From the NCBI RefSeq assembly GCF_900473965.1, contig NZ_UCNJ01000012.1, positions 425,060 through 489,059 on the forward strand: DNA of 64,000 bases. The letters run 5' to 3'. Within the stretch, counting starts at the first letter, position 1; the number at the start of each line of letters is the position of its first letter. The DNA is from Synechococcus sp. UW179A. Its GTDB lineage: Bacteria > Cyanobacteriota > Cyanobacteriia > PCC-6307 > Cyanobiaceae. The position numbers and the translations under genes were made by a program. The notes beneath the pieces are model-generated. The model searched no databases and was not told the origin of the DNA. It was given only the letters and a program-made list of their open reading frames with translations. Positions 53,103-62,404 of the stretch are shown piece by piece.

Positions 53103-53495
53103 TCAGGCCGGCCAAGCGCTGAGCGCGACAGCTTCGAACTTGGCGATGCTCATGGTCCAGGCCCGCCCGCACATGGCTTGAAGACTCACCTGAAAAGCCT
53201 CGGTGTCGCCGCTGTTGAGCCAGTCGGCTTTGAGCCTGGGGAGGTCCTCCGGTAGACACTCCATTGGCAACTCCACCAGCAGCAGACTCTCGACGCCGCA
53301 AGCCCGACGCAAGGGGCCGTTATCACTGCGCTGCCACAGCCTCAGCAGCAACTCCAGAGCCAGGGAATGGGCCACCTGCGTGGGTGGCTCCTCCATGGCG
53401 GTTTGTGCACTCAAGGAACGCCCGGCAAGCGGCAGAGCCCTCTTCCCCTCCTGCTCGATCAAAGCGAGGGCAACGAGATAGGGAGCAGCAGCCAT
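53103..53495 (-). CDS. Hypothetical protein, 130 residues
   Basis: ATG 53495, MAAAPYLVALALIEQEGKRA, then a helical, leucine-rich middle (ALELLLRLWQRSD) and LLLVELPMECLPEDLPRLKA. No domain recognised. It ends nine bases before the MFS gene on the same strand. Confidence 0.55.
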   Translation of the reverse strand: MAAAPYLVALALIEQEGKRALPLAGRSLSAQTAMEEPPTQVAHSLALELLLRLWQRSDNGPLRRACGVESLLLVELPMECLPEDLPRLKADWLNSGDTEAFQVSLQAMCGRAWTMSIAKFEAVALSAWPA

Positions 53496-53594
53496 CACGA
53501 CAACCTCAGTGAACACATCCTCTCCGGTCAAGGCCGCAGTGGCGCCGAATCCGGATCATGGCTGAACTGAATGTGCGCAGACAACCTGTCATTC

Positions 53595-54287
53595 ATGACA
53601 GCATCAGCTCAGGAGCCAAGGACAGTCCTCTGCTTCGGCGACTCCAACACCTGGGGATTCAACCCCGACGGTGGTGGGCGACTGCCCCACGACACGCGCT
53701 GGCCGAATCAGTTGGAGCAGCAGCTGAACCGGCGCGCGTCCGGCCCTGCCTGGCGCACGATTGAGGACGGTCTCAATTCCCGCACCTGGCTGCTCGACGA
53801 TCCCATCGGTGCCGCCCGGTATGGCGCGCAGTACAGCTGCAGCGGGCGCTCAGGCCTGATGACCTCTCTGCACAGCCACAAACCGATCGACGTGGTGATC
53901 CTGGCGCTGGGCTGCAACGACTGCAAGAACTACCTCAACCTGTCCGCCGAGCAGATCGCCGACGGCGCCCGCATCCTGATTCACGACATCCGCAGCGCAC
54001 TCAACTGTGGCCCACGTGAGCGGCCCGACCAGCCCCCCTGCATTGTTCTGATGACCCCGCCATTGGTGATGATCACTTCGCAGTCGCTGAACTGGGGATT
54101 CGCGGGAGCTGACACGAAATCCCAGGCATTAGGCAACCGCTATCTCCAACTCGCCGCTGAACTGGAGGTGCTCGCTTTTGATGTTCAGCCTGTGGCCACT
54201 GCCTCATCCCTGGATGGCATCCATTTCGACAGCCAGGCCCAGTCGGCGATCGCTACAGGCCTGGCCGATCTCATCGCCCAAACCTGA
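53595..54287 (+). CDS. SGNH/GDSL hydrolase
   Basis: 230-residue esterase-type protein. Block I VLCFGDSNTWGFN carries the catalytic Ser, block III LALGCNDCKN the Asn, and DGIHFDSQA the Asp-His. It resembles arylesterase/TesA-like cytoplasmic members; no signal peptide. Substrate unknown. Confidence 0.87.
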   Translation: MTASAQEPRTVLCFGDSNTWGFNPDGGGRLPHDTRWPNQLEQQLNRRASGPAWRTIEDGLNSRTWLLDDPIGAARYGAQYSCSGRSGLMTSLHSHKPIDVVILALGCNDCKNYLNLSAEQIADGARILIHDIRSALNCGPRERPDQPPCIVLMTPPLVMITSQSLNWGFAGADTKSQALGNRYLQLAAELEVLAFDVQPVATASSLDGIHFDSQAQSAIATGLADLIAQT

Positions 54288-54314
54288 ACACCAAACACAA
54301 CCAGCAGCCGCAAC

Positions 54315-54328
54315 AGAACACCTGTACT
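54315..54328 (-). promoter_or_regulatory. LexA (SOS) box upstream of umuDC
   Basis: Read on the minus strand, the site is AGTACAGGTGTTCT. It matches the cyanobacterial LexA box RGTACNNNDGTWCB at every position. It is 35 bases upstream of the umuD ATG, within the likely promoter, so damage-inducible control is expected. Confidence 0.75.
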
Positions 54329-54362
54329 ATTTTGTGCGTATTGGTCTGTTGAGCCCCTTGCA

Positions 54363-54806
54363 ATGGAGATCGATCGCTCCTTTCTCCAACCACCACAACC
54401 CCTACGCCCCCAGAGAACGCCAAGGCAGCTGCCAATGGCGGAAGCGCGAGTGGCAGCAGGCTTTCCCTCTCCGGCAGAGGACTACGTGGACGTGGGGATC
54501 GACCTCAACGACCAACTGATCCGTCATCCCACCAGCACCTTCTTCCTGCGTGTCAGCGGCGACTCCATGACCGGCGCCGGCATTCATGACGGCGACCTTC
54601 TGGTCGTGGACCGCAGCCTGAACCCCTGCCCCGGACGAGTGGTGGTGGCCGTTCTCGACGGCGACTTCACCCTCAAGCGCCTGATGCGCCATCAGGGCCG
54701 GCTGCGCCTGGAAGCGGCCAATCCCAGCTATCCACCTCTCGATCTGCAGTCGTGCGACGACGTGCAGATCTGGGGGGTCGCCATCCATGTGATTCACCCC
54801 CTCTGA
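54363..54806 (+). CDS. umuD: UmuD-like subunit of translesion polymerase V
   Basis: 147-residue S24 self-cleaving protein. The cleavage site is Ala32-Gly33 (RVAAGFPSPA), with catalytic Ser68 in SGDSMTGAG and Lys105 in FTLKRLM. Spacing from the cleavage site to Ser and Lys matches E. coli UmuD (24/25, 60, 97). It binds UmuC after RecA-stimulated cleavage. It is five bases upstream of umuC. Confidence 0.92.
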   Translation: MEIDRSFLQPPQPLRPQRTPRQLPMAEARVAAGFPSPAEDYVDVGIDLNDQLIRHPTSTFFLRVSGDSMTGAGIHDGDLLVVDRSLNPCPGRVVVAVLDGDFTLKRLMRHQGRLRLEAANPSYPPLDLQSCDDVQIWGVAIHVIHPL

Positions 54807-54811
54807 ACGCC

Positions 54812-56086
54812 ATGGCTCAGGTCACTGCCCTCATCGACGCCAACAACTTCTATGCCTCCTGCGAGCAAAGCCTCGATCCAGCCCTGATTGGCCGCCCCGT
54901 GGTGGTGCTTTCCAACAACGACGGCTGCATCGTGGCCCGCAGCGCGGAGGCCCGTGCGCTTGGCATTGCCATGGGCACGCCGTATTTCAAGGCCAAGCAG
55001 ACGCTGGAACGGTGCGGAGTGGCGGTGCGCAGTTCCAACTACGCCCTCTACGCCGACATGAGCCAGCGGCTGATGAGCCTGCTGGAAAGTCAGGTGGAGG
55101 AACTGGAGGTGTATTCCATCGATGAAGCGTTCGCTCGCATCAGTCGTCCGCCGACGGCGGATCTGCTGCCCTGGGGGCGACAGCTGCGTGCCCTAGTGCG
55201 TCGCAATCTGGGGCTGCCGATCGCCATCGGCCTGGGGAGCAGCAAAGGCCAGGCGAAGCTGGCGAACCGTCTGGCCAAGGTGGAGGCAACCCATGCAGGC
55301 CTATTCGACCTTGGACACTGCAGCCATCGGGACCGCTGGCTAGAAACGATCGACATCGAAGATGTCTGGGGGATCGGCCGCAAACTGGCCTACTGGTGCC
55401 GATTGCGTGGTGTGCGCAACGCCCGGGAACTGCGGGATATGGCCAGCGGACCACTGCGGGCCAAGGCGGGTGTGGTCGGCCTACGACTACAGAGGGAACT
55501 CCAGGGACATGCCTGTCTTCCCCTCGACCTGGCCCCATCTCCGAAGCAGGAAACCTGTGTCAGCAGAAGTTTCAGTCGACCGATCACCTCCCTGGTGGAG
55601 CTGAGAGAAGCCGTGGCGACCTACGTGGTACGCGCCGCGGAAAAGCTGCGCAAACAGCATCAACGCGCTGCATCCCTGAGTGTTTACACCCGCACCAGCC
55701 CATTCGTACCGGCCTTCTACAGCCGCAGCGCCAGCACTCATCTGGACCTCCCCAGCAACGACACCCAGACGCTGCTAAGGGCAGCTTTGCCACTGGTGGA
55801 ACGGATCTTCCAGCCACACCGTCAGCTCGCCAAGGCCGGCGTACTGATGGAGCATCTGCAGGACACAGAGCAACTGCAGCACCACTTACTGGTGCCGTGC
55901 AGTGCAGCGAACCTGCAACGGCGGGACACCCTGATGAACACCATCGATGGCCTCAACCGCCGCTATGGACGAGGCACCGTGCAGTGGGCAGCCTGCGGCC
56001 TGCATTCCGGCTGGTCCATGCGACGGGAACGCTTGGGCCGGGCAGCCACTACACGACTGAGTGATGTGCCGGTGGTCAAGACCTGA
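54812..56086 (+). CDS. umuC: UmuC, Y-family translesion DNA polymerase
   Basis: 424 residues. The Y-family core is present: ALIDANNFYASCEQSL, VVVLSNNDGCIVARS, YSIDEAFAR (catalytic Asp-Glu), LANRLAK and EDVWGIGRKLA (HhH), then a UmuC-specific C-terminal domain. It makes polymerase V with cleaved UmuD. ATG 54812 agrees with the family start. Confidence 0.94.
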   Translation: MAQVTALIDANNFYASCEQSLDPALIGRPVVVLSNNDGCIVARSAEARALGIAMGTPYFKAKQTLERCGVAVRSSNYALYADMSQRLMSLLESQVEELEVYSIDEAFARISRPPTADLLPWGRQLRALVRRNLGLPIAIGLGSSKGQAKLANRLAKVEATHAGLFDLGHCSHRDRWLETIDIEDVWGIGRKLAYWCRLRGVRNARELRDMASGPLRAKAGVVGLRLQRELQGHACLPLDLAPSPKQETCVSRSFSRPITSLVELREAVATYVVRAAEKLRKQHQRAASLSVYTRTSPFVPAFYSRSASTHLDLPSNDTQTLLRAALPLVERIFQPHRQLAKAGVLMEHLQDTEQLQHHLLVPCSAANLQRRDTLMNTIDGLNRRYGRGTVQWAACGLHSGWSMRRERLGRAATTRLSDVPVVKT

Positions 56087-56139
56087 ACAGCAGATACGGG
56101 CTTTTATGAAAAAATCTGGCTTCTATCGACGAAAAGGTT

Positions 56140-57045
56140 GTGTTGCGGCGAATCCCGATCATTGCTGCGGGACTTGTCCTGCTGGGACCCCAATCGACTT
56201 TCGCCGAGCAGGTCACCCTCAAGCTGAGCAACGGCGACACCCTGCACGGAGAACTCATCCCATCCGAAAGCACAGACACCACAACGGTGCTGCAGCACCC
56301 GGTGCTGGGAAGGCTGAGCATCCCGAAAACGGCACTGATGCCCGAACCCAAGCCGAAGCCATGGAAGCTGAGTCTCTCCAGCGGAATCACGGGATCCAAC
56401 ACCGACAACGATCTCTCCGCCGGGGGAACAGCGCAGCTCGACACCAGCTACAGCGCAGGCGCCAACAAGGTGTCGTTGAAAGTGAATGCCCAGTATGAGG
56501 TCTCCCGTGACGAGGGAGAGAGCGGCAATACAACAGACACGAATGAGGGCGATGCTGAGCTCCGCTACATCCGCAGCCTGAACAGCCGCCTGCACGCCTA
56601 TGCAGGTGCGCGTTTCAATTACGACACGCTGAACTTCACCGGTACCGATGTTTTTGAAAGCTCAATTGGTCTTGGCTATGACCTGATCAAGACTCCAAAA
56701 ACACGACTCACCGTGTCCCTCGGTCCCTCGATCGAGACGATCTGGGGAGGGGATGGCTGCAAAGCAGATCCGGTCTGCGGCGAGTCATTCGCAGCATCAA
56801 CGGCCAGAGCAGAACTGGAGTGGAAACCCAGCTCAGCCGCCAGCCTCACGCTGACCAACACCTATACCGGGGCTTATGTCAACGGGATCTCAACCAACAA
56901 CATCTTTTCCATCGCGCTGAAGGTCTTCCCCATGAACAATCAGCGCCTGTTCACATCCCTGAACGGTCAGACGATCTACAACGAACTGCGCAGTCCGAAA
57001 GTGAACAACAGCATCTCGATGCAGGTGGGCGTGAAGCTGGATTGA
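56140..57045 (+). CDS. DUF481 outer-membrane barrel-like protein
   Basis: 301 residues with a signal peptide (IPIIAAGLVLLGPQSTFAE). A short N-terminal SH3-like region (LSNGDTLHGEL) precedes a DUF481 beta-barrel with alternating strands (WKLSLSSGITGSNTDND, SMQVGVKLD end). GTG start, no in-frame ATG close by. Related to E. coli YdiY; function unknown. Confidence 0.8.
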   Translation: MLRRIPIIAAGLVLLGPQSTFAEQVTLKLSNGDTLHGELIPSESTDTTTVLQHPVLGRLSIPKTALMPEPKPKPWKLSLSSGITGSNTDNDLSAGGTAQLDTSYSAGANKVSLKVNAQYEVSRDEGESGNTTDTNEGDAELRYIRSLNSRLHAYAGARFNYDTLNFTGTDVFESSIGLGYDLIKTPKTRLTVSLGPSIETIWGGDGCKADPVCGESFAASTARAELEWKPSSAASLTLTNTYTGAYVNGISTNNIFSIALKVFPMNNQRLFTSLNGQTIYNELRSPKVNNSISMQVGVKLD

Positions 57046-57058
57046 GGATGAGCGAACA

Positions 57059-57364
57059 TCATTGAGGCGACTCCGGCCAGATGGTGATGCATTGCGGGTC
57101 TCTCGAGAGTGCAGCGGATTTTGCCCGCTCTGTTTCTTCTGGGTCGAGGTAGTGCGCTGTAAGTAGCAACATCAGACGCTTCAGAGCCTTCCTTCCCTGA
57201 TCGGGAGTGAGCCACCCCAATCCGTAGTAAGTGCAAGTGGCATCAAGCCATCCCTTGGCTTCGCCCTGCAGTCTGAGCTCCAGATCATCCATGGCCGGAA
57301 TGGCCATCACCGGAGAACTGAAAAGACAGGAAGCAGCAGCGAAAGCAATGAAAAAACGATGCAC
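57059..57364 (-). CDS. Exported hypothetical protein, 101 residues
   Basis: Signal peptide FFIAFAAASCLFSSPVMA, cleaved at about residue 21, then a helical mature part with two cysteines (DATCTYYGLGWLTPDQGRKA and PQCITIW). Resembles small secreted proteins common in marine Synechococcus; no named family. Confidence 0.65.
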   Translation of the reverse strand: MHRFFIAFAAASCLFSSPVMAIPAMDDLELRLQGEAKGWLDATCTYYGLGWLTPDQGRKALKRLMLLLTAHYLDPEETERAKSAALSRDPQCITIWPESPQ

Positions 57365-57510
57365 TGAACAACAACAGCTCGCAACATCCTGACGCCTCAG
57401 CCCAACATGCTCTCAAATGGGTACACACAAGACTCCGTATTGCACTAAATAACAGTGGCGGAACAAGCCAAAAAACTGAGCTTCAGAGAAACTGATCTGT
57501 AACCAATTGA

Positions 57511-58893
57511 TCAACCCATCTGTTCAAGTTCGCGACCGCGGGTTTCTCGCAGCGCGATCAAAACATAGATGAATGAGATCAAACTAAACACAGCAAAACA
57601 GGCGAATGGAAACGATGGTCCTGCGTGCTTGAGCCAGAGAGGAAAGCTCAAAGAAATCAGAATCGTGGCCAACCACTTGGCGGTGACTGAAACACCGAGG
57701 GCTGTCTCACGAATGCGGTTGCTGAACAACTCACCAAGCAGAATCCAAAGCACGGGCCCCCAAGAACAACCGAAAGCCAACACAAACAGATTTACTGCAA
57801 TCATCACCACAACAGCTGAAGAACCGCCGAGCGGATCAGGAACCTGTGGCATCCCAAGACCTCTCAGCCCGATAGACAGTGCCATCAGGCTCAACGTCAT
57901 CCCTGCGGAACCGATCAAAAGAAGTAATTTGCGGCCAAGTCGATCCACAAGCATGACCGTGATCAACGTGGCAAGCAAATTGACGGCTGCTGTCACCACA
58001 CTCCATCCGAGACTGACTTCTGGAGAAAAGCCAATGGATTGCCAGATCAGAGTTGAGTAATAAAAAACGGCATTGATGCCATTGAACTGCTGAAAACAGG
58101 CCAGCACGATTCCACTCCACACAACCGGCAAAGCCAACACCTGCCAGAAGCCCAAGGCTCCTGCTCGCTGAGAATCTTTCACCGCAAATGAATCCTGAAC
58201 CTGCTGCACCAGATGGTCAGGATTAGAGGCTCCGAAAACACTGAACACCCTGCGAGCCTGCTCCAGGCGACCTTCACGCACCAACACTCGGGGACTCTCA
58301 GAGACCCGCGGCAGCAGAAGCAGATAAAGCAGTGCGGGGAGCGAGCCAGAGAGCAGCATCCAGCGCCAAAGTTCCATCGATCCGAGACGCTGGACAGGAT
58401 CAGCACCAGGCACAGCAAGAGCGAGCAACGCCTCGAACACCAGGGCGAGCAAAATTCCCAATCCAATGGCGCAATACATGACGCTGCCGATCCGGCCACG
58501 CATGCTTGCTGGTGCAATTTCAGTGAGATAGGCCGGAACCACAACGCTGGCAAGGCCAATGCCGATTCCAGCCAGCAGTCGCCACAGGAACAATGAGGGC
58601 ATCGCGCTGCTGAACGCTGAGCCCACAAAAGAGCTGATGAAGGCCAACGCTGCCAACTGCATTCCTGGCACCCTGCCGATAAAAGCTGCCAACCGGGTAC
58701 TGAACAGACCTGTGATCACAGCGCCGATCGGAGCAGCAGCAACCACGAGGCCAAGCTGTGCCGGAGTCAAACCCAGGCTGACGCGAAGCGGATCTGCTGC
58801 TCCGTTGACAATGACCTCGGAATAGCCAAGAAGGAAGCCTCCCAGTGCAGCGACCATCACAGGCCAAAGAATCGACAATGCAGCCACGGCCAT
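57511..58893 (-). CDS. Sugar porter family MFS transporter
   Basis: 460 residues with twelve helices. Signatures are GGFLLGYSEVIVNGA at the start, FQQFNGINAVFYYSTLIWQS in helix 7, VDRLGRKLLLL, and RETRGRELEQM at the C-terminus. It is most like proton-coupled hexose transporters. It could be a glucose transporter, but the substrate cannot be read from sequence. Confidence 0.87.
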   Translation of the reverse strand: MAVAALSILWPVMVAALGGFLLGYSEVIVNGAADPLRVSLGLTPAQLGLVVAAAPIGAVITGLFSTRLAAFIGRVPGMQLAALAFISSFVGSAFSSAMPSLFLWRLLAGIGIGLASVVVPAYLTEIAPASMRGRIGSVMYCAIGLGILLALVFEALLALAVPGADPVQRLGSMELWRWMLLSGSLPALLYLLLLPRVSESPRVLVREGRLEQARRVFSVFGASNPDHLVQQVQDSFAVKDSQRAGALGFWQVLALPVVWSGIVLACFQQFNGINAVFYYSTLIWQSIGFSPEVSLGWSVVTAAVNLLATLITVMLVDRLGRKLLLLIGSAGMTLSLMALSIGLRGLGMPQVPDPLGGSSAVVVMIAVNLFVLAFGCSWGPVLWILLGELFSNRIRETALGVSVTAKWLATILISLSFPLWLKHAGPSFPFACFAVFSLISFIYVLIALRETRGRELEQMG

Positions 58894-59338
58894 GGGTCAG
58901 TCCCACTGGAGTTATCAAACTGATCGCAGAACGGACTTAAGACAACGATGTCGGACGGATTGAATCAACAATCAACGCACAAAATCTCTGCCTAAGCACC
59001 AGAAGCTAGACGAAGCGAAAACTTTGCATCTCAGTGATTTGCCGAATGGTGCAATGCAAAATTGCGCCGATATTCAAAGTGCATCAGCGGTTGGACTGGA
59101 CGAACATCGAACCGAAAAAGCTGCTGAAGACCCGACGGGCTTTTAACCCATCACTCGATGCTCCTGTAGATCGCAACTCAATGGGGCAAGCCATGGCCCA
59201 GGATTCCTCCGGGCAGAAGCTTCGAACACTTTTTTCTTCTCAAATGATGGGTTGTTTGATGCAAAAACAAGCGAGTAAGGCCCTCTTGCCAACGGAAAGG
59301 ACTTCCTCACTCGTGCAGAAGAGACAACAACAAAGCGC
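58894..59338. other. Gene-free stretch downstream of small genes
   Basis: Between the divergent sugar-transporter start and the 60-residue gene. Long open frames on both strands look like shadows, and no ribosome-binding site or family motif is seen. Probably holds the transporter promoter. Confidence 0.4.
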
Positions 59339-59521
59339 TTATGCCGTGAGCTGGAGGGATTGCTCGGCCAAAGCACGGAAAATCTCCTGTTTTTTGCACT
59401 CAAGGAAATCCTGCTCATTGGGATCGCCTCCAGGCCAGTTCCGCAGCGCGTCACAGGTTGTCTTGTATTCCAACCGGAGAGCGTTCAAGTCGTACGAAAA
59501 GGTGGCGACAGGCTCGTTCAT
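59339..59521 (-). CDS. Small acidic protein, 60 residues
   Basis: MNEPVATFSYDLNALRLEYK, then CDALRNWPGGDPNEQDFLEC and a C-terminal helix. Well-formed coding composition for a soluble helical protein, better than the opposed 193-residue frame, which is rejected. Family unknown. Confidence 0.6.
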   Translation of the reverse strand: MNEPVATFSYDLNALRLEYKTTCDALRNWPGGDPNEQDFLECKKQEIFRALAEQSLQLTA

Positions 59522-59718
59522 GGGAAACACGAGAAGGTGGAGAAATTATTACAAGTCTTCATGCTCTCTTGACGTAGCAGCAGCAACAGTATCCACATTT
59601 CGCGAGAGACGTTAGTCAACAGCTGATCTGTTCGTGAGCTGCAGCTGTGCGGATATCTCGATCACGGACAACAACCGGATTGAGCGATGGTTTCTGGGTA
59701 CTTCAATTGCTTGTTCTG

Positions 59719-59883
59719 ATGACTTACGAAATCCGCAATTGGGCCGTGATCGCTGCGGCCATGGAAAAGCAAGGCGCCACTGACAGCCAGATGTATCGAC
59801 GCGCCAAGGCGATGGCCAACGGCAACATTGACCCGATGCCGACAAGCTACCCGGCCGCCCCATACAGCATTTCGTTGGCCTGA
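59719..59883 (+). CDS. Small protein, 54 residues
   Basis: MTYEIRNWAVIAAAMEKQGA, then TDSQMYRRAKAMANGNIDPM and a short tail. Helical with a typical soluble composition. A strong terminator follows at 59908-59938, supporting a real transcript end. Family unknown. Confidence 0.6.
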   Translation: MTYEIRNWAVIAAAMEKQGATDSQMYRRAKAMANGNIDPMPTSYPAAPYSISLA

Positions 59884-59907
59884 AGGTTCACAGAAATGTC
59901 AATCATC

Positions 59908-59938
59908 GGGAGGCTGAACGATCAGACCTCCCTTTTTT
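59908..59938 (+). terminator. Rho-independent terminator
   Basis: GGGAGG and CCTCCC arms around a 13-base loop, then TTTTTT, 24 bases after the 54-residue gene. Confidence 0.85.
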
Positions 59939-59969
59939 GTTGCGCCTACACAACAGAATAGAGCTGGCC

Positions 59970-60287
59970 ATGAGCACCTCACAATTCACTGAGATGCCAG
60001 TTGTGATCAAGTCCTCTGAGTTGAACAACTCAGTTCGCTTCATTGCGAAAGTCAACCGCCCACTGATTTGCGGGAAACCAGCAGAGACCAAATTCAATTT
60101 TGCTGCTGAATCGAGCTGCACGGAGGGGCCGACCTGGGTTACACCTGAAACAACCGCTTTTGGTGCTATGCCGTCAATCGACAAGAACGCAACGCAACAG
60201 AAGAAAGCCGAAGCGTCAAAACCACTGACTCTCCTGGCCCGTCCTGTGTATCCAGGCACACGCGGAACGCCCCACACCAACACCTGA
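59970..60287. other. Uncertain coding on either strand
   Basis: Open frames exist on both strands: plus from ATG 59970 (MSTSQFTEMPVVIKSSEL), and minus 60298-59903. Neither has a recognised motif, and the composition does not clearly favour one. At most one is a gene. Confidence 0.3.
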
Positions 60288-60397
60288 AGAACGATCACTC
60301 AGCGAAAAAGCGTGGGCTCTGAAGGGCTGTTCTCTCCAGCCTTTCAGATTCCAACAGCGTGCACTAGATCCATGATTAAACGAGGACGTGTGGCGGC

Positions 60398-60646
60398 ATG
60401 AACGAGATCAACACCACGGACTCCTGGATCCATATCGAACAATTCAGCCAAACTCACTCCTGGAGGCAAACCTGGATTTTTCTTGGCGGTGCGGTGGTGA
60501 TGTTTGCTTTTGCGCTGCTCTACGAGATCGACAAAGACCTGAGTTGCAAGACTGATCAAGTTTCAATTCATCAATTGACTCACACAAACGCTGAACCTTC
60601 ACAACGCATGCATATAGCAATCCATTCGGCATTCCTACTGGGATAG
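60398..60646 (+). CDS. Possible small membrane protein, 82 residues
   Basis: MNEINTTDSWIHIEQFSQTH, one hydrophobic helix TWIFLGGAVVMFAFALLYEI, then a loose polar tail. Preceded by GAGGACG about ten bases upstream. An opposed open frame competes. Family unknown. Confidence 0.4.
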   Translation: MNEINTTDSWIHIEQFSQTHSWRQTWIFLGGAVVMFAFALLYEIDKDLSCKTDQVSIHQLTHTNAEPSQRMHIAIHSAFLLG

Positions 60647-60963
60647 TCCTGATCTACAGGATTACATCTCTATGGCAATCGCAGACAGACATTGAACAGT
60701 CAAGAAAATAAAAATTAGCGATCAAAACCAGAAGCGGACGCCTGCAAAAAAGGAACTTCAACACAGTGGAATCAACATCTCTGAAACGAGTCTGAACCAA
60801 TCAACCTCAGCCAAGCCAAGCTTGAGCCAGCCTTCGGCAACGGAGGATGTATCCAGAGACAGATTGTTTGTTTCCCCTGATTCGAACATGCAATGAAAAT
60901 GACACGGCAGGGACTTTTGGCACAACCAACAGCAGTTACAGGCACTTAAGGTTTTCTCAATAA
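60647..60963. other. Stretch without a supported gene
   Basis: Contains an open frame with polar, protein-like composition but no start codon (ending ...FVSPDSNMQ before TGA near 60894) and a minus-strand frame of 80 residues. Nothing else is recognised. Confidence 0.35.
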
Positions 60964-61152
60964 TTGTTTTTGTCTCTTTTGCAGGGCACAAACTCACCAC
61001 TGGGTCCTAGGCAGACGACTGCTGACCCTGTCAATCTCTACACCGAACGCCTGAATGGACGAATGGCCATGCTGGGGTTGGCCATAGGAATCACCGTGGA
61101 AGCACTGACCGGCAAAGGAATCCTCGATCAGGTGTTTGGTCTGTTCAGTTGA
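60964..61152 (+). CDS. High-light-inducible protein (Hli/CAB-like)
   Basis: The C-terminal half is diagnostic: LYTERLNGRMAMLGLAIGIT, with the chlorophyll-binding ExxNGRxAMxG motif, then VEALTGKGILDQVFGLF. Hli proteins are single-helix membrane proteins that bind chlorophyll and carotenoid and protect photosystems. There is no ATG; only TTG codons (60964, 60970, 60979) can start it, so the 5' end may be damaged or the start unusual. Confidence 0.8.
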   Translation: MFLSLLQGTNSPLGPRQTTADPVNLYTERLNGRMAMLGLAIGITVEALTGKGILDQVFGLFS

Positions 61153-61208
61153 CCCAATTGGGTTGAATTCCCGATGCTCAACGGCGGTGCATGAGCTACG
61201 ACTGAAGG

Positions 61209-61436
61209 ATGGGTACGTTGAGCATGACCGAACTCTTCAGCAAACCATCTGCACATCGTTATTCAGATGTCTTGATTCATCTTTCCGAATGGCTCGAGAT
61301 GATCTGCATGCAGGCGCTTTTGACCTTGGCTTTGTGGCCGTTGAAATTGATGTACAAGCGTCCAAGGCCAGAAGAGTCATGGCCGGCCTGGCAAGCCAAC
61401 CAGAAACTATGCCGGGTTGACAAGCGCTATTGCTGA
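61209..61436 (+). CDS. Small membrane-associated protein, 75 residues
   Basis: ATG 61209 or 61224 (MTELFSKPSAHRYSDVLI). A hydrophobic stretch MICMQALLTLALWPLKLMY follows, then a basic, Trp-containing tail. Family unknown; it lies 57 bases after the Hli gene and may share its transcript. Confidence 0.5.
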   Translation: MGTLSMTELFSKPSAHRYSDVLIHLSEWLEMICMQALLTLALWPLKLMYKRPRPEESWPAWQANQKLCRVDKRYC

Positions 61437-61763
61437 GCGGAAATCAAAAGAGATCCCATCAACGGCACTTAAGTCATCACGGTTGAAGCTGATTCAATCG
61501 CTGACCAGAAGACACCACTCTTCTTTTCGCTGGAGGCCTGGCGTTAGCGCAAGGGGTAAGACTGAACTCACATCCAGGGCTGATCGGGTCAGCCTGGATC
61601 GGAACCGAACAGATCAGCAGCCAAGTGCAGGCAGCGGTCGACAGAACCCTATTGATCGAGCGAGATGGGAACACTGTCGACAGCACTGCGCTCCAGAGGT
61701 GGGCTTCACCAATGTCACCCGACTTGAGCAGCAAGTCATCACCTGAAAGAGGGATTCATCCAT
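61437..61763. other. Possible decayed coding region
   Basis: One plus-strand frame through ~61515-61846 reads LFAGGLALAQGVRLNSHPGL, then GTEQISSQVQAAVDRTLLIE and RDGNTVDSTALQRW, protein-like but without a start. No family. Competing frames look like shadows. Confidence 0.3.
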
Positions 61764-62168
61764 TCAAGGTGCAGGGCTTGAGTTGTCGTGAATTTCACAG
61801 CGTGCGGTCACAGCAGGTGCCCCCAACCCAGAAATATCACTGGTGAAAGCTCCGGTTGAACGGTCCAAGACGTTTGACAGATAAGACCTCGTATGGGGCA
61901 GCGTCTTCCCAAAACGAACTATTTCTTTTGTGAACGTAGCTGGATATTCCGTTCTGCTACGGAATGCAGGCTTGAAAATCCATGCTTTGCCACCCTCCTC
62001 ATCGAGGGTGATTTCCCAGATGGTACGAGCAACTCCAGTCACATCACAGCGCAGAAAGACCTGATCAGCCCTGACGAAGTTGATGCATCCCTCCATTGCT
62101 GAAAGCGAAGCTGCAGCAAACAACCCGCCAACAGCAGAACCAACGACACACCGACCGAGACAGTCCAT
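61764..62168 (-). CDS. Exported hypothetical protein, 134 residues
   Basis: N-terminal hydrophobic segment VVGSAVGGLFAAASLSAMEG, consistent with a signal peptide. The mature part includes three Cys and a beta-rich pattern (QVFLRCDVTGVARTIWEITL). Family unknown. Good coding character and an ATG start. Confidence 0.6.
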   Translation of the reverse strand: MDCLGRCVVGSAVGGLFAAASLSAMEGCINFVRADQVFLRCDVTGVARTIWEITLDEEGGKAWIFKPAFRSRTEYPATFTKEIVRFGKTLPHTRSYLSNVLDRSTGAFTSDISGLGAPAVTARCEIHDNSSPAP

Positions 62169-62404
62169 TCAGGGAAACAAGTTGGGGCAAGACTCTTTGA
62201 TCAAGACACAAAACACATCCCCCCAGCGAGCGCTCGTGCACCCTGACGATCAGGAAAAATCCTGAACATCCTGAATAACCAAACCCTCAGCATGCAGCTG
62301 AATCGCCACTGCACTGGTGTTAAGAAACTGGAGGCGAGCCCCCATTTGGGGGATGAGCTTCGACAAAACCTGTCGTAGAAAGGAGGCACTGAAGAGGACT
62401 GCAA

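Noticed and set aside
59034..59615. 193-residue plus-strand frame
   Set aside because: Composition is rich in Ser, Arg and Cys with no domain, and it covers the better 60-residue gene on the minus strand.
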